Source of the DNA: Oscillospiraceae bacterium
GTDB lineage: Bacteria > Bacillota > Clostridia > Oscillospirales > Oscillospiraceae
NCBI GenBank assembly: GCA_017937195.1
Contig: JAGBEA010000046.1
Coordinates: forward strand, 1 to 64,000
Length of the DNA stretch: 64,000 nt
Direction of reading: 5' to 3'
A model generated the notes under the pieces. It made no database searches. It was not told the origin of the DNA and saw only the letters and a program-made list of their open reading frames with translations. The translations under genes were made by a program, and so were the position numbers. This document shows positions 1 to 10,193 of this stretch, piece by piece (positions within the stretch are counted from its first letter, which is position 1; every line of letters starts with the position of its first letter).

Positions 1-1
1 G

Positions 2-1348
<1,347 letters not shown>

Positions 1349-1414
1349 TCAGAACTTTCCGCGCAGATAGGGACAGGATTTCCTGTCCCGTTTGCGCCGT
1401 TCAGGAGAACTGTT

Positions 1415-2581
1415 ATGGCACAGGAAAAACGCGATTATTACGAGGTGCTTGGCATCAGCAAGGGCGCAAGTGAGGACGAGATCAAGAAGGCCTACAAAAA
1501 GCTGGCGCGCAAGTACCATCCCGATGTAAACCCCGGCGACAAGGAAGCCGAGGAAAATTTCAAAGAGATCAACGAGGCCAACGCCATCCTCTCCGATCCG
1601 GAGAAGAAAGCGCGCTATGACCAGTTTGGCTTTGCCGGTGTGGATCCCAACTACGGCGCAGGCGGCGCAGGCGGTGCAGGCGATGCAGGCTGGGGCGATG
1701 GCGCTGCGGGCTTTGACTTTGGCGATCTGGGCGATATTTTCAACTTCTTCGGCGGCGGTTTCGGCAGTTTCGGAGGAGGCGGCGCACAGCGGCGCAACGC
1801 GCCCCAGCGCGGTGAGAGCATCCGCACCAGCGTGACCATCTCCTTCACCGAGGCGGCTTTCGGCTGCGAAAAGAGCGTAACCGTTGACCGCGTGGAGCAG
1901 TGTGAGTCCTGCAAGGGCAGCGGCTGCGCCGAGGGCACAACTCCCGAGATCTGCCCCGATTGCCGCGGTACCGGCACGGTGCAGGTGCGCCGCCAGACCC
2001 CTATGGGTATGTTCGCCACCTCCACCTCCTGCCCCAAGTGCGGCGGCAAGGGCAAGATCATCCATCAGCCCTGCACGGATTGCCGCGGCGCAGGTGTGAC
2101 GCGCAAGCGCCGCACGGTGCAGGTGTCCATCCCCGAGGGTATTGACAACGGACAGACCATCTCCCTGCGCGGGCAGGGCCACGCCGGCAAGAACGGCGGT
2201 CCCAACGGCGATCTGCTGATCACCGTAATGGTAAAGCCCCACGCGCTGTTCCGCCGCGAAGGCACCAGCGTGCTGTGCGAGGCGCCTATTACCTTTACGC
2301 AGGCCGTGTTGGGCGCGGAGCTGGAGATCCCCACCATTGACGGCAAGGTGAAATACACCATCCCCGAGGGCACCCAGACCGGCACCGTATTCCGCCTGAA
2401 GGGCAAGGGCATCCCCGTACTCAATGGGCGCGGACGCGGAGATCAGTTCGTCACCGTCATCATTGAGACCCCCAAGGGACTCAACCGTGAACAGAAAGAT
2501 GCGCTGCGCAAGTTCAGCGAGTCACTGGGCGAGAGCAATTACGAAAAGCAGAAGAGCTTCTTTAAGAAATTTAAGCTGTAA
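1415..2581 (+). CDS. dnaJ: Chaperone DnaJ (Hsp40)
   Basis: Class I J-protein of 388 residues that delivers unfolded clients to DnaK and stimulates its ATPase. Domains in order: J domain (about 1-70) with the HPD signature in KYHPDVNPG; a glycine/phenylalanine-rich stretch (about 80-130) with Gly-Gly-Ala repeats; a zinc-binding region with four CxxCxGxG repeats ([32 protein letters not shown]); and the two C-terminal client-binding beta domains. All cysteines are present. The ATG follows an AGGAGAAC ribosome site. It lies directly downstream of dnaK. Confidence 0.97.
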   Translation: MAQEKRDYYEVLGISKGASEDEIKKAYKKLARKYHPDVNPGDKEAEENFKEINEANAILSDPEKKARYDQFGFAGVDPNYGAGGAGGAGDAGWGDGAAGFDFGDLGDIFNFFGGGFGSFGGGGAQRRNAPQRGESIRTSVTISFTEAAFGCEKSVTVDRVEQCESCKGSGCAEGTTPEICPDCRGTGTVQVRRQTPMGMFATSTSCPKCGGKGKIIHQPCTDCRGAGVTRKRRTVQVSIPEGIDNGQTISLRGQGHAGKNGGPNGDLLITVMVKPHALFRREGTSVLCEAPITFTQAVLGAELEIPTIDGKVKYTIPEGTQTGTVFRLKGKGIPVLNGRGRGDQFVTVIIETPKGLNREQKDALRKFSESLGESNYEKQKSFFKKFKL

Positions 2582-2593
2582 GGGGGTACGGAT

Positions 2594-3403
2594 ATGTATC
2601 TTGGCGACTATCATATGCATTCCACCTGCTCCCCCGACGGCAACCTCACGATGGCGCAGCTGGCGCAGAGCGCCATTGAAAAAGGGCTGCAGGAGATCTG
2701 CATCACCGACCACGTGGACACCATCCGTTGGTTCACCTTTGAGCCGCGCACCGATTTCGATTGGGCGGAGGCACAGCGCCAATACGAAGAGGCACAGCGT
2801 CTCTACGGCGATCGGCTGACCATCCGTCTGGGTGCAGAGCTGGGTGAGGCGGCGCTGAGCTTTGAGCGGGCGGAGATCCTGCTGCAAAGCGGACCTGCGC
2901 TGGACTATGTGATCGGCTCTGTCCACAATGCCAGCGAAAAATTAAACACTTTTGACTATTGTTTCATTGAAAAGGGCGACGATGCGTACTATAATACTTA
3001 CATTGAGGACTATCTCGCCCAGACGCGCAAGCTGGTGGGCTGGGGCAAGTTCCACGCATTGGGTCATTTGACGCTGCCGCTGCGTTATATCCGCAATAAC
3101 GCGGGGCTGGAGCTGACCTTCGACAGGTGGATGGACAGAATCGAGGACATCTTCTCGGTGATGATCCCCAAGGGCATCGGTCTGGAGCTGAACACCAACC
3201 GCGGCGGCGGTCCGCTGCCCGCCATCAACATTCTGCGGCGCTACCGCGAGATGGGCGGCGAGATCATCACCTTTGGCTCCGACGCCCACACGGCGGAGTA
3301 TGTAGGTTTCCAGATCCCCCACTATCGGCAGGTGCTGCGACAGGATGGCTGGAAGTATTTTGCCGCCTTTGAAAAGGGCGAGCCCATTTTCCGCGAAATG
3401 TAA
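2594..3403 (+). CDS. PHP-domain phosphatase, histidinol-phosphatase-like
   Basis: Metal-dependent phosphoesterase of the PHP superfamily, 269 residues. Typical metal-ligand motifs are in order: HMH near residue 7, TDH around 38-40, an E in GAELGE, H in SVHNAS, and SDAH near the C-terminus. Length and motif spacing fit HisJ-type histidinol-phosphate phosphatase, the penultimate histidine-biosynthesis step. No other his gene is nearby, so the substrate is not certain; PHP proteins also hydrolyse other small phosphate esters. It starts 12 bp after dnaJ behind an AAGGGGG ribosome site and is probably co-transcribed with the chaperone genes or by read-through. Confidence 0.8.
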   Translation: MYLGDYHMHSTCSPDGNLTMAQLAQSAIEKGLQEICITDHVDTIRWFTFEPRTDFDWAEAQRQYEEAQRLYGDRLTIRLGAELGEAALSFERAEILLQSGPALDYVIGSVHNASEKLNTFDYCFIEKGDDAYYNTYIEDYLAQTRKLVGWGKFHALGHLTLPLRYIRNNAGLELTFDRWMDRIEDIFSVMIPKGIGLELNTNRGGGPLPAINILRRYREMGGEIITFGSDAHTAEYVGFQIPHYRQVLRQDGWKYFAAFEKGEPIFREM

Positions 3404-3458
3404 TCCACGCGCTGCGGCGCGATCCACTTACTTTTTACATCAGAGAGGAGAAATCACC

Positions 3459-3896
3459 ATGAAAATTGCCATCGGCAGCGACCACGGCGGCTATCTGCTC
3501 AAGCAGGATGTGCTGGTGTGGCTGGAAGAGCACGACATCGACTTTGAGGACTACGGCTGCTACAGCCGCGAGAGCGTTGATTATCCCATCTACGGCGAAA
3601 AGGTTGCCCGCGCTGTGGCAGCAGGCGAGGCTGATTTCGGCATCGTCATCTGCACCACCGGTATCGGCATCTCCATCGCCGCCAACAAGGTCAAGGGAAT
3701 CCGCTGCGCACACTGCACCGATCCTCTGTCCGCTGAAATGACCCGCCGTCACAACGACGCCAACGTGCTGGCACTGGGCGCAGGTCTGACCGGCACCAAT
3801 CTGGCGCTGCGTATGGTTGAGGTATTCCTGAACACCAAGTTTGAGGGCAGCTATCATCAGCGCCGCGTGGATCAGGTCAACAACATTCAGCCCTGA
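3459..3896 (+). CDS. rpiB: Ribose-5-phosphate isomerase B (RpiB/LacAB family)
   Basis: Interconverts ribose 5-phosphate and ribulose 5-phosphate in the pentose phosphate pathway; the family also includes LacA/LacB galactose-6-phosphate isomerases. The 145 residues match the usual length. Diagnostic motifs are DHGGY near residue 8, the catalytic-cysteine segment CTTGIGISIAANK, and RHNDANVLALG. The open frame extends upstream, but the ATG at 3459 is preceded by AGAGAGGAG at good spacing and gives the canonical N-terminus MKIAIGSDHGG. No lac or sugar-transport genes are adjacent, which favours the housekeeping RpiB role. Confidence 0.93.
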   Translation: MKIAIGSDHGGYLLKQDVLVWLEEHDIDFEDYGCYSRESVDYPIYGEKVARAVAAGEADFGIVICTTGIGISIAANKVKGIRCAHCTDPLSAEMTRRHNDANVLALGAGLTGTNLALRMVEVFLNTKFEGSYHQRRVDQVNNIQP

Positions 3897-3956
3897 CGCG
3901 CAATTTATATCCATCCGTAAAACGAGGGTCAAATCTGACACAAGGAGGCTGCCCAT

Positions 3957-5000
3957 ATGGCAGGAGGCACGAAAGGTTACCATCAATACCGTGGCAGGGG
4001 CCGCGGCAGCAAAGTGCTGCTGGTGGTGCTTTTGCTGTTGGTTCTGCTGGGGGCAGTTTCTTTTATGGTGCTGCAAAAATACATCGTCTATAACGATGAT
4101 GGCAGCGTAAAGCTGGAGCTGCCCTTCTTCCAGAAGGACAGTGACACCCCAGGTACCATCCCCGATGATGACATCAATATCCAGATCGACACCCCCGATC
4201 CCCAGCCCGATCCCGAGCCGCAGCCGCAGCCGCCCGTGCTGCAGCGGCTGACCGCCTATCATATGCCCTACGGCTGTCTCAACAGCGACCCCGCCTATCT
4301 TTTAGAGGGCGAGAGCGCGGTGGTAGTCAGCCTGAAGGGTGCTGACGGCGCTTTGGCTTATGCAAGCGGCATCGACTTGCCCGACGGCGTCCGCAGCGGC
4401 AGCGCCGACACGCTGACTCATCTGCGCGCCATCACCGAAAGTGACTGCTACACCATCGCCCGCTTCTCCTGCATCTGCGACAACGCCTACGCTGTGGCAA
4501 ATCCTGCAGCGGCGGTGCAGTACAGCTGGGGCGGTCTGTGGCTGGACAACTACAGCCGCTACTGGCTGGATCCCACGCAGGAATCCACGCGGCAGTATCT
4601 GTGTGCCATCGCCAAGGAGTGTGCTGAGCTGGGCTTTGATGAGCTGCTGCTGGATCATCTCCGTTTCCCCATCGAGGGCGATCTGAGCCAGACCACTGTT
4701 GCCTCCATCGACCGCGGTGCGGCCATCCGCACACTGGTGGAGGAGATCCGCGAAGCGGCAGGCATCTCGATGGCGGTGAGCATCATTCTCCCTGCCAGCA
4801 TCGGCACCGACTACTCCTTTGAGATCAGCGGCCTGCCCATCACCGTGCTGACGGAGAGCTTTGACCGCATCTATGTCCCCGCCTATGAGGATTCCTACTA
4901 CTGGCTCACCGGCGTGCTGCCTGCTGATTTTGACCGGCAGACCCGCTTGGTGCTGACCACCGGCTATGCCATAGACGGCAGCTTCGTGATCGTAAACTGA
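3957..5000 (+). CDS. Membrane-anchored putative glycoside hydrolase (DUF4015 type)
   Basis: 347 residues. A basic N-terminus is followed by one hydrophobic segment (about 20-41), consistent with an uncleaved anchor and an extracytoplasmic body. A short acidic stretch and a Pro/Asp/Gln linker (about 75-95) lead to a TIM-barrel-like domain. The latter carries WLDPTQESTRQYL and FDELLLDHLRFP, which resemble the DUF4015 putative glycoside hydrolase family, where Asp/Glu residues after such strands are the presumed catalytic groups. Substrate unknown. The gene starts behind AAGGAGG and ends at a strong terminator, so it may be a single-gene unit. Confidence 0.72.
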   Translation: MAGGTKGYHQYRGRGRGSKVLLVVLLLLVLLGAVSFMVLQKYIVYNDDGSVKLELPFFQKDSDTPGTIPDDDINIQIDTPDPQPDPEPQPQPPVLQRLTAYHMPYGCLNSDPAYLLEGESAVVVSLKGADGALAYASGIDLPDGVRSGSADTLTHLRAITESDCYTIARFSCICDNAYAVANPAAAVQYSWGGLWLDNYSRYWLDPTQESTRQYLCAIAKECAELGFDELLLDHLRFPIEGDLSQTTVASIDRGAAIRTLVEEIREAAGISMAVSIILPASIGTDYSFEISGLPITVLTESFDRIYVPAYEDSYYWLTGVLPADFDRQTRLVLTTGYAIDGSFVIVN

Positions 5001-5006
5001 ATTGGT

Positions 5007-5038
5007 AAAAAGGCGACCCGTGCGGGTCGCCTTTTTTC
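5007..5038 (+). terminator. Rho-independent terminator
   Basis: Inverted repeat GGCGACCC/GGGTCGCC with an A-run before and a T-run after, 7 bp past the DUF4015 gene stop. Confidence 0.92.
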
Positions 5039-5096
5039 TTTTCATTCCCACCGCAATATGGTACAATAGTGCCATCACACGAAGGGAGGGCAGGCT

Positions 5097-5945
5097 ATGC
5101 TCAAGCGCGTTTATCTTGAAATCACCAATGTCTGCAATCTTTCGTGCAGCTTTTGCCCCAAAACACGGCGCAAAAGCCGTTTTTTGACGGTGAAAGAGTT
5201 TGATTTTCTTGCCGCACAGCTGCAAGGGCATACGGAGTATCTCTATCTCCACGTGCTGGGCGAGCCGCTGCTGCATCCCCAGCTGGAACAGATTCTGGCG
5301 TGCGCCGCCGCGCGCGGCTTCAAGGTGTGCCTCACCACCAACGGCACGCTGCTGCCCCAGCAGACGGAGCTGCTTTTGCGTGCCCCTGCGCTGCACAAGA
5401 TCAGCGTTTCCCTCCACAGCTTTGAGGGCAACGATTGCCGCGGCAGTCTGCGCGAGTATGTGTGCCGCGCCGCAGAAAGCTGCGCTGCGCTGGCGCAAAG
5501 CGGCGTGATCTGCGCACTGCGGCTGTGGAACGACGGTGGTGCGGATGCAAAAAACGGCGAGATCACGGAGCTATTATCCCAAACATTGGGTGTGGATGTC
5601 GCGTCCCTCTCCCCCGATGTGCGGGGCAACCTGAAGCTGGGCACGCGGCTGTATCTGGAGCGCGAGTCCAAGTTCGACTGGCCGGATATGGCGGCAGAGG
5701 AGGGCGGCGTAGAGTTCTGCCTCGGTCTGCGGCAGCAGGCGGCGGTGCTGTGCGACGGCACGGTGGTGCCCTGCTGCCTCGATGGCGAGGGGCAGATCGC
5801 ACTGGGCAACCTCTTCACCCAGAGCTGGCAGGAGATTCTCAATTCTCCCCGCGCCCGCGCCATTGTGGAGGGCTTCTCCCGCCGCAAACCCACCGAAGAG
5901 CTGTGCCGCCGCTGCGGCTATGCAAGACGGTTCAGCAAAGGATAA
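5097..5945 (+). CDS. Radical SAM/SPASM-type protein
   Basis: Cytoplasmic Fe-S enzyme of 282 residues. The radical-SAM CxxxCxxC motif is CNLSCSFC at about residues 14-21, followed by the conserved HVLGEPLLHPQ segment. The C-terminal region has a cysteine cluster typical of SPASM or twitch auxiliary-cluster domains: CLG, CDGTVVPCC and ELCRRCGY. Such proteins modify peptides or RNA or act as maturases, and no precursor peptide is visible nearby. A possible promoter (TTTTCA, 17 bp, TACAAT) lies between the upstream terminator and GAAGGGAGG. The stop is 4 bp before the mutY start, so the two genes are probably coupled. Confidence 0.85.
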   Translation: MLKRVYLEITNVCNLSCSFCPKTRRKSRFLTVKEFDFLAAQLQGHTEYLYLHVLGEPLLHPQLEQILACAAARGFKVCLTTNGTLLPQQTELLLRAPALHKISVSLHSFEGNDCRGSLREYVCRAAESCAALAQSGVICALRLWNDGGADAKNGEITELLSQTLGVDVASLSPDVRGNLKLGTRLYLERESKFDWPDMAAEEGGVEFCLGLRQQAAVLCDGTVVPCCLDGEGQIALGNLFTQSWQEILNSPRARAIVEGFSRRKPTEELCRRCGYARRFSKG

Positions 5946-5949
5946 AACG

Positions 5950-6993
5950 ATGAAACAGCAGGAACGGTTCAACGCCATCGCAGCGCCGCTGCTGGCGTGG
6001 TACGACAACAACAAACGCGATCTGCCGTGGCGGCAGCAGGTAAGCGCTTACCACACGTGGGTGTCGGAAATTATGCTGCAGCAGACCCGTGTGGCGGCGG
6101 TGATCCCCTATTATCAGCGCTTTTTTGCCGCCTTTCCCACGGTGGAAGACTTGGCGCAGGCCGATGAACAGCAGCTTTTGAAGCTGTGGGAGGGCTTGGG
6201 CTACTACAGCCGCGCCCGTAATCTCCACAAAGCCGCCAAACTAATCGCGCAGCGCGGTAGTTTCCCCGAAAGTTATGAGGAGATCCTCGCCCTGCCCGGT
6301 ATCGGTGAGTACACGGCAGGCGCTATCGCATCCATCGCCTTTGGCCGGAAGGTCAGCGCGGTGGACGGCAATGTGCTGCGTATCGCAGCGCGGCTGGGCG
6401 GTTATGATGACAATGTATTAGACCCCAAATTCCGCAGGCGCATCCAACTAATGCTGGATGAAGCAGTCTGTGCCGACCGCCCCGGTGCATTCAACCAAGC
6501 CTTGATGGACTTGGGCGCAACCGTGTGTCTGCCCAGCGGCACGCCCCTTTGTGACAGCTGCCCGCTGCGGCAGCTGTGCCTCGCCTATGAGCAGGGGCGA
6601 CAGAAGGAGCTGCCGGTACGCATCAGCAAAACGAAGAAACGAACCGAAGAGCTGACCGTATTCCTGCTGCTGCAGGACGGCCGCGCCGCGCTGCGGCAAC
6701 GGGATGACCGCGGATTGCTTGCCTCACTGTGGGAATATCCCCACGTATCAGGCATGTTGGACGAATCTGCCGCTGCAACCCAGCTGTCTGCGTGGGGCTT
6801 GATCCCCCACCGGTGGGTCAAGCGGCTGCAATTTCACCACATTTTCACCCACATCCGCTGGGAGATGACCGGCTATGTCGTGGAGGTCAGCGGCAGCGGC
6901 GAGGCGGATTGGCTGTGGGCGGATGGGGCGGAGCGTTCCCTGCGTCCCGTACCCTCCGCCTTTGAAAAACTGACACAGGAGCTGAAGGAATGA
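5950..6993 (+). CDS. mutY: A/G-specific adenine glycosylase MutY
   Basis: Removes adenine mispaired with 8-oxoguanine. 347 residues. The N-terminal catalytic half has the start motif LPWRQQVSAYHTWVSEIMLQQT, a helix-hairpin-helix (LPGIGEYTAGAI) followed by the catalytic Asp in SAVDGNVLR, and the 4Fe-4S cysteines near CPLRQLC. The C-terminal NUDIX-like region recognises 8-oxoG. The frame is open far upstream, but the ATG at 5950 gives the family N-terminus. The gene overlaps the next by 4 bp (ATGA), so the three genes from 5097 to 7859 form an operon. Confidence 0.95.
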   Translation: MKQQERFNAIAAPLLAWYDNNKRDLPWRQQVSAYHTWVSEIMLQQTRVAAVIPYYQRFFAAFPTVEDLAQADEQQLLKLWEGLGYYSRARNLHKAAKLIAQRGSFPESYEEILALPGIGEYTAGAIASIAFGRKVSAVDGNVLRIAARLGGYDDNVLDPKFRRRIQLMLDEAVCADRPGAFNQALMDLGATVCLPSGTPLCDSCPLRQLCLAYEQGRQKELPVRISKTKKRTEELTVFLLLQDGRAALRQRDDRGLLASLWEYPHVSGMLDESAAATQLSAWGLIPHRWVKRLQFHHIFTHIRWEMTGYVVEVSGSGEADWLWADGAERSLRPVPSAFEKLTQELKE

Positions 6994-7859
6994 TCTGCGA
7001 GCTTTGTCCGCGGCGCTGCGGTGTGCCGCGCACGGAATCGGAGGGCAGCGGCTTTTGTCGGATGCCCGGACAAGTGCATATTGCCCGCGCAGGTCTCCAC
7101 CACTGGGAAGAGCCCGTCATCAGCGGCACGAAAGGCAGCGGCGCTGTGTTCTTTTCCGGCTGCACGCTGCGCTGCAGCTTCTGCCAAAATCGGGACATCT
7201 CCGCCGGCGGCTTTGGAAAACCCGTCACCACGGCACGGCTGCGGCAGATCTTCCGCGAACTAATCGCTCAGGGCGCCCACAACATCAATCTGGTGACCCC
7301 TGACCACTTCACCCCGTGGATATTGGAGGCGCTGGACGAGGAGTGGGGCGTGCCGGTAGTGTGGAACTGCAGCGGCTACGCCCGCGTGGATACGCTGCGC
7401 ACGCTGGAGGGTAAGGTGCAGATCTATCTGCCCGACCTGAAGTACGCCGACAGCACGTTGGCACAGCAGCTGTCCGGCGCGGCGGATTATTTTGAGTATG
7501 CCACCGCCGCCATCGAGGAGATGTACCGGCAGGTAGGCGGTGCCGTGATCCGCGACGGACTGCTGCAAAAAGGTGTGGTGATCCGCCACCTGATGCTGCC
7601 GGGGCAGCTGAACAACACCAAGCAGTGCATCGACTGGGTGTCGCGCACCTTCCCCAAGGGGGATGTGCTTTTCTCGCTGATGAGCCAGTACACGCCCCAG
7701 CCGGACGCGGAGGGCTTCTTGGCGCGGCGGGTGCGGCGCAGCGAGTATCGCGCAGCGGTGGAATATATGGAACTGTGCGGCATCGAGGGCGGCTTCACCC
7801 AGGAGCTGGACTCGGCGCAGGCGGAATACACGCCCGATTTTGATTTGACCGGCGTATAA
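6990..7859 (+). CDS. Radical SAM protein, PflX/COG1313 family
   Basis: 289 residues, similar to pyruvate-formate-lyase-activating-enzyme homologues of the PflX type, whose true substrate is unknown. An N-terminal cysteine cluster (CELCPRRCGV) is followed by the radical-SAM motif CTLRCSFCQN at about residues 56-65, then LVTPDHF and the strand motif YLPDLKYAD. No glycyl-radical enzyme is in the window, so the activase annotation is only by family. The ATG overlaps the mutY stop, indicating translational coupling. Confidence 0.87.
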   Translation: MICELCPRRCGVPRTESEGSGFCRMPGQVHIARAGLHHWEEPVISGTKGSGAVFFSGCTLRCSFCQNRDISAGGFGKPVTTARLRQIFRELIAQGAHNINLVTPDHFTPWILEALDEEWGVPVVWNCSGYARVDTLRTLEGKVQIYLPDLKYADSTLAQQLSGAADYFEYATAAIEEMYRQVGGAVIRDGLLQKGVVIRHLMLPGQLNNTKQCIDWVSRTFPKGDVLFSLMSQYTPQPDAEGFLARRVRRSEYRAAVEYMELCGIEGGFTQELDSAQAEYTPDFDLTGV

Positions 7860-7860
7860 C

Positions 7861-7900
7861 AAAAGGCTCTTTACAGCAAAACTGTAAAGAGCCTTTTTTC
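7861..7900. terminator. Bidirectional terminator between convergent units
   Basis: Stem GGCTCTTTACAG/CTGTAAAGAGCC with AAAA before and TTTTTT after. It sits between the convergent radical-SAM gene and hemW and can stop both. Confidence 0.9.
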
Positions 7901-7903
7901 TGT

Positions 7904-9100
7904 TCAAATTATACGGTAGTCGCCGCGGGCGGTTTTCTCCGCGCGGCGCAGCTTCTCCTCCGCCAGCGCATCGCACAGCTGGGAAATGATGGCGTTGGAC
8001 ACCAGAAATCCCTTGGGCGTCAGCCGCCAGCCATCCTGCGTGGCGCAGGCAAGACCGTGGTCGGTAAGGGTGAGCAAAATAGGGGCAAGCACATCAAAGC
8101 GCTGGCGGAAGCGGTTTTCAAACTCCCGCACATCCACGCCCTTGGCGGTGCGCAGACGCAGCATCAGATACTCCCGCTGCCGCTCGCTTTGGTCGATGCT
8201 CTCCGACTCGGACAAGATCAGCTCGCCGTGCAGATAGCTGTCCAGATCGCGGGCATAGGCGTAACGCACACCGCCGAAATCGGAATGGGCACCGGGACCG
8301 AAGCCGGCATACTCTTCCAACTGCCAATACTTGAGATTGTGGCGGGACTCGCAGCCCTTACGGGCAAAGTTAGAGATCTCATACTGCTCATAGCCCAAAC
8401 GCTGCAGATACTCCACCGCATAGAGGTAGAGGTCCGCCTGCACGTCATCGTCCGGCAGCGTCAGTGTTTCGCGCTGCTGCCACAGCGGCGTGCCCTCCTC
8501 CAGTTTCAAGCCATAGCAGGAGATGTGATCGGCGCCCAGTGACACGGCATCGCTCAATGTTTTCTCCCAATCCGCCGGGGTCTGGTCGGGCAGGCCATAG
8601 ATGAGATCCACGCTCAGATGCTCGATCTTGGCGCGGCGCACCGTTTCCGCCGCCGATTGCACCTGCTGCCAGCTATGCACGCGCCCCAACCGCCGCAGCA
8701 TCGCGTCATCTGAGGACTGCACGCCCAACGAAACGCGGTTTAATCCCAGCTTTCGCAGCGCTTTCAGCTCTTTTTCATTGGGCAGGCTGTCGGGGTTGGC
8801 CTCCAATGTGATCTCGGCGCGCTTGTCCACGCGGTAATGCTTTTTCACCGCCTGCAGCAGCTTGCCGATCCGCTCGGCGCCCAGATAACTGGGGGTGCCG
8901 CCGCCAAAATATACCGTATCCACCGTGTGGCTCTGCGCCATCGGCGCGGTTTCCACAAGATGATCGGTCAGCGCCTGCACATAGGCATCCATCTTCTCCT
9001 CACTGCCGGCAAGGGAATAAAAATCGCAGTAGGCACACTTGGCCTTGCAAAAGGGGATGTGGAGATACAGCCCCAGCGGCCGCACAGTTTTCGGTTTCAT
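7904..9100 (-). CDS. hemW: HemW-type radical SAM protein (heme chaperone family)
   Basis: 398 residues, long annotated as oxygen-independent coproporphyrinogen oxidase; the family is now regarded as HemW heme chaperones. The N-terminus LGLYLHIPFCKAKC carries CxxxCxxC followed by D-F rather than the extra cysteine of true HemN, which supports HemW. Further conserved motifs are YFGGGTPSYL, EANPDSL, RVSLGVQS and YEISNFAR. The frame is open for 21 more codons, but the ATG at 9100 gives the standard start and overlaps the upstream ferredoxin stop by 4 bp. It is transcribed with the ferredoxin gene. Confidence 0.92.
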   Translation of the reverse strand: MKPKTVRPLGLYLHIPFCKAKCAYCDFYSLAGSEEKMDAYVQALTDHLVETAPMAQSHTVDTVYFGGGTPSYLGAERIGKLLQAVKKHYRVDKRAEITLEANPDSLPNEKELKALRKLGLNRVSLGVQSSDDAMLRRLGRVHSWQQVQSAAETVRRAKIEHLSVDLIYGLPDQTPADWEKTLSDAVSLGADHISCYGLKLEEGTPLWQQRETLTLPDDDVQADLYLYAVEYLQRLGYEQYEISNFARKGCESRHNLKYWQLEEYAGFGPGAHSDFGGVRYAYARDLDSYLHGELILSESESIDQSERQREYLMLRLRTAKGVDVREFENRFRQRFDVLAPILLTLTDHGLACATQDGWRLTPKGFLVSNAIISQLCDALAEEKLRRAEKTARGDYRII

Positions 9101-9336
9101 GCCTGCTCTTCCTCCTTGGGCTGCAGCATCGTCACCGCGCCATAGGGACAGTTGACCTTGCACGAGCGGCAGCCGATGCAGTGATCCTTATCCACTTCCC
9201 AGACACCGTCGGGACGCTGGTAGATACACTTCATAATGCAAAACATGGAGCAATAGCCGCAGCCGGTACAGAGTTCGGGGTCGATCTCCGCCAGCTGCCG
9301 CTTTTTGCGACCAAAGGGACGGTATTGATCCGACAT
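9097..9336 (-). CDS. Small 2[4Fe-4S] ferredoxin-like protein
   Basis: 79 residues with two four-cysteine clusters: CTGCGYCSMFC at about 23-33 and CIGCRSCKVNCP at about 54-65, typical of bacterial dicluster ferredoxins. It is a probable cytoplasmic electron carrier. It sits immediately upstream of hemW with a 4-bp overlap, so it may supply electrons to that radical-SAM protein, though this is inference. It starts 36 bp downstream of a good promoter. Confidence 0.87.
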   Translation of the reverse strand: MSDQYRPFGRKKRQLAEIDPELCTGCGYCSMFCIMKCIYQRPDGVWEVDKDHCIGCRSCKVNCPYGAVTMLQPKEEEQA

Positions 9337-9371
9337 AGCGCGTCCTCCTTCTTGTTCTTCGTTCTGCCTTC

Positions 9372-9400
9372 AGTATAGCTTTTTTTGTGCCTTTTTGCAA
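9372..9400 (-). promoter_or_regulatory. Sigma-A type promoter for ferredoxin-hemW
   Basis: On the minus strand TTGCAA and TATACT are separated by exactly 17 bp, pointing into the ferredoxin gene. The octamer CAGTATAG occurs twice in this interval (9371-9378, overlapping the -10, and 9403-9410). Confidence 0.65.
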
Positions 9401-9456
9401 GACAGTATAGTTTTCCACAGCAGGGGAAAGCTATGGCAGAAAGGATGTGACGGGCA

Positions 9457-9900
9457 ATGGATATGACGCCCAAGGAATATCAGGAGTATGTGAAGCAAAA
9501 GAGCCAAAAATCCCCTATCGTGAAGGATACGCTGCTGGCGTTTCTTATTGGCGGCGCCATCTGCGTGTTGGGGCAGGCAATTCAGGACGGTTGGAGCGCG
9601 GCAGGGCTTGCAAAAGAGGAGGCCGGCACCGCCACCTCCATTTCGCTGGTGTTTCTCTCCATTTTGCTGACGGCGCTGAATCTCTACAACAAGCTGGCGC
9701 GGTTCGGCGGCGCCGGCACGCTGGTGCCCATCACCGGTTTTGCCAACGCAGTTTCCTCTCCCGCCATCGATTTTCGCGCAGAGGGCATCGTGACCGGTAT
9801 GGCGGCAAAAATGTTTTTGGTAGCAGGGCCGGTGATCGTATTCGGCACCGCCGCCAGCGTGGTGTATGGTGTGGTACTGTGGGTGCTCGAACTGATATAA
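9457..9900 (+). CDS. spoVAC: Stage V sporulation protein AC
   Basis: Integral membrane protein of 147 residues, a core part of the SpoVA channel that moves Ca-dipicolinate into the forespore and out on germination. Typical SpoVAC sequence: MTPKEYQEYVKQKSQKSP at the start, then FLIGGAICVLGQ, KEEAGTATSISL and GTLVPITGFANAVSSPA, with about four membrane segments. The ribosome site AAAGGATG precedes the ATG. It stands alone: spoVAD and spoVAE are not adjacent, and a terminator follows directly. Expression in the forespore by sigma-G is expected for the family; I could not identify a convincing sigma-G promoter. Confidence 0.93.
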   Translation: MDMTPKEYQEYVKQKSQKSPIVKDTLLAFLIGGAICVLGQAIQDGWSAAGLAKEEAGTATSISLVFLSILLTALNLYNKLARFGGAGTLVPITGFANAVSSPAIDFRAEGIVTGMAAKMFLVAGPVIVFGTAASVVYGVVLWVLELI

Positions 9901-9932
9901 AAAGGCTTGACCGATTGGTCAAGCCTTTTTCT
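9899..9932. terminator. Bidirectional terminator
   Basis: AAAAAGGCTTGACC/GGTCAAGCCTTTTT stem between spoVAC and the convergent gene ending at 9932. Confidence 0.92.
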
Positions 9933-10189
9933 TATCCCTCTATCGGCGTAAGATCTGCCGTTGCCTCGTCGGCGGTATCCTCTGCCGACACGATGGCAAA
10001 CGCGGCGCGGGTGTCGCCGTGGAAATAGTCGGTGATCTTCACTTGATCGCCCCAGCGATCAGCGCTGAATCCGTAGCCCTTTTCGATGGCAAAGATGGCA
10101 CACCACTGCTCACTCTCCGGCTTTTCTGGATTGATCACGCAGGAGAACAGCTTGCCGCTGTCATTTTTCAACACATAGCGTTTATTCAT
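9932..10189 (-). CDS. Hypothetical protein, 85 aa
   Basis: Not recognised. Start chosen at 10189 (MNKRYVLKNDSGKLF) because AAAGGACAG lies at a suitable distance; an upstream start at 10222 would overlap the preceding gene. It is soluble and acidic, with a beta-rich first half, an aromatic centre (WGDQVKITDYFHGD) and an acidic C-terminus. There is no signal peptide. It follows the 445-residue unknown gene by 4 bp and is almost certainly co-transcribed with it. Confidence 0.7.
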   Translation of the reverse strand: MNKRYVLKNDSGKLFSCVINPEKPESEQWCAIFAIEKGYGFSADRWGDQVKITDYFHGDTRAAFAIVSAEDTADEATADLTPIEG

Positions 10190-10193
10190 GGCC

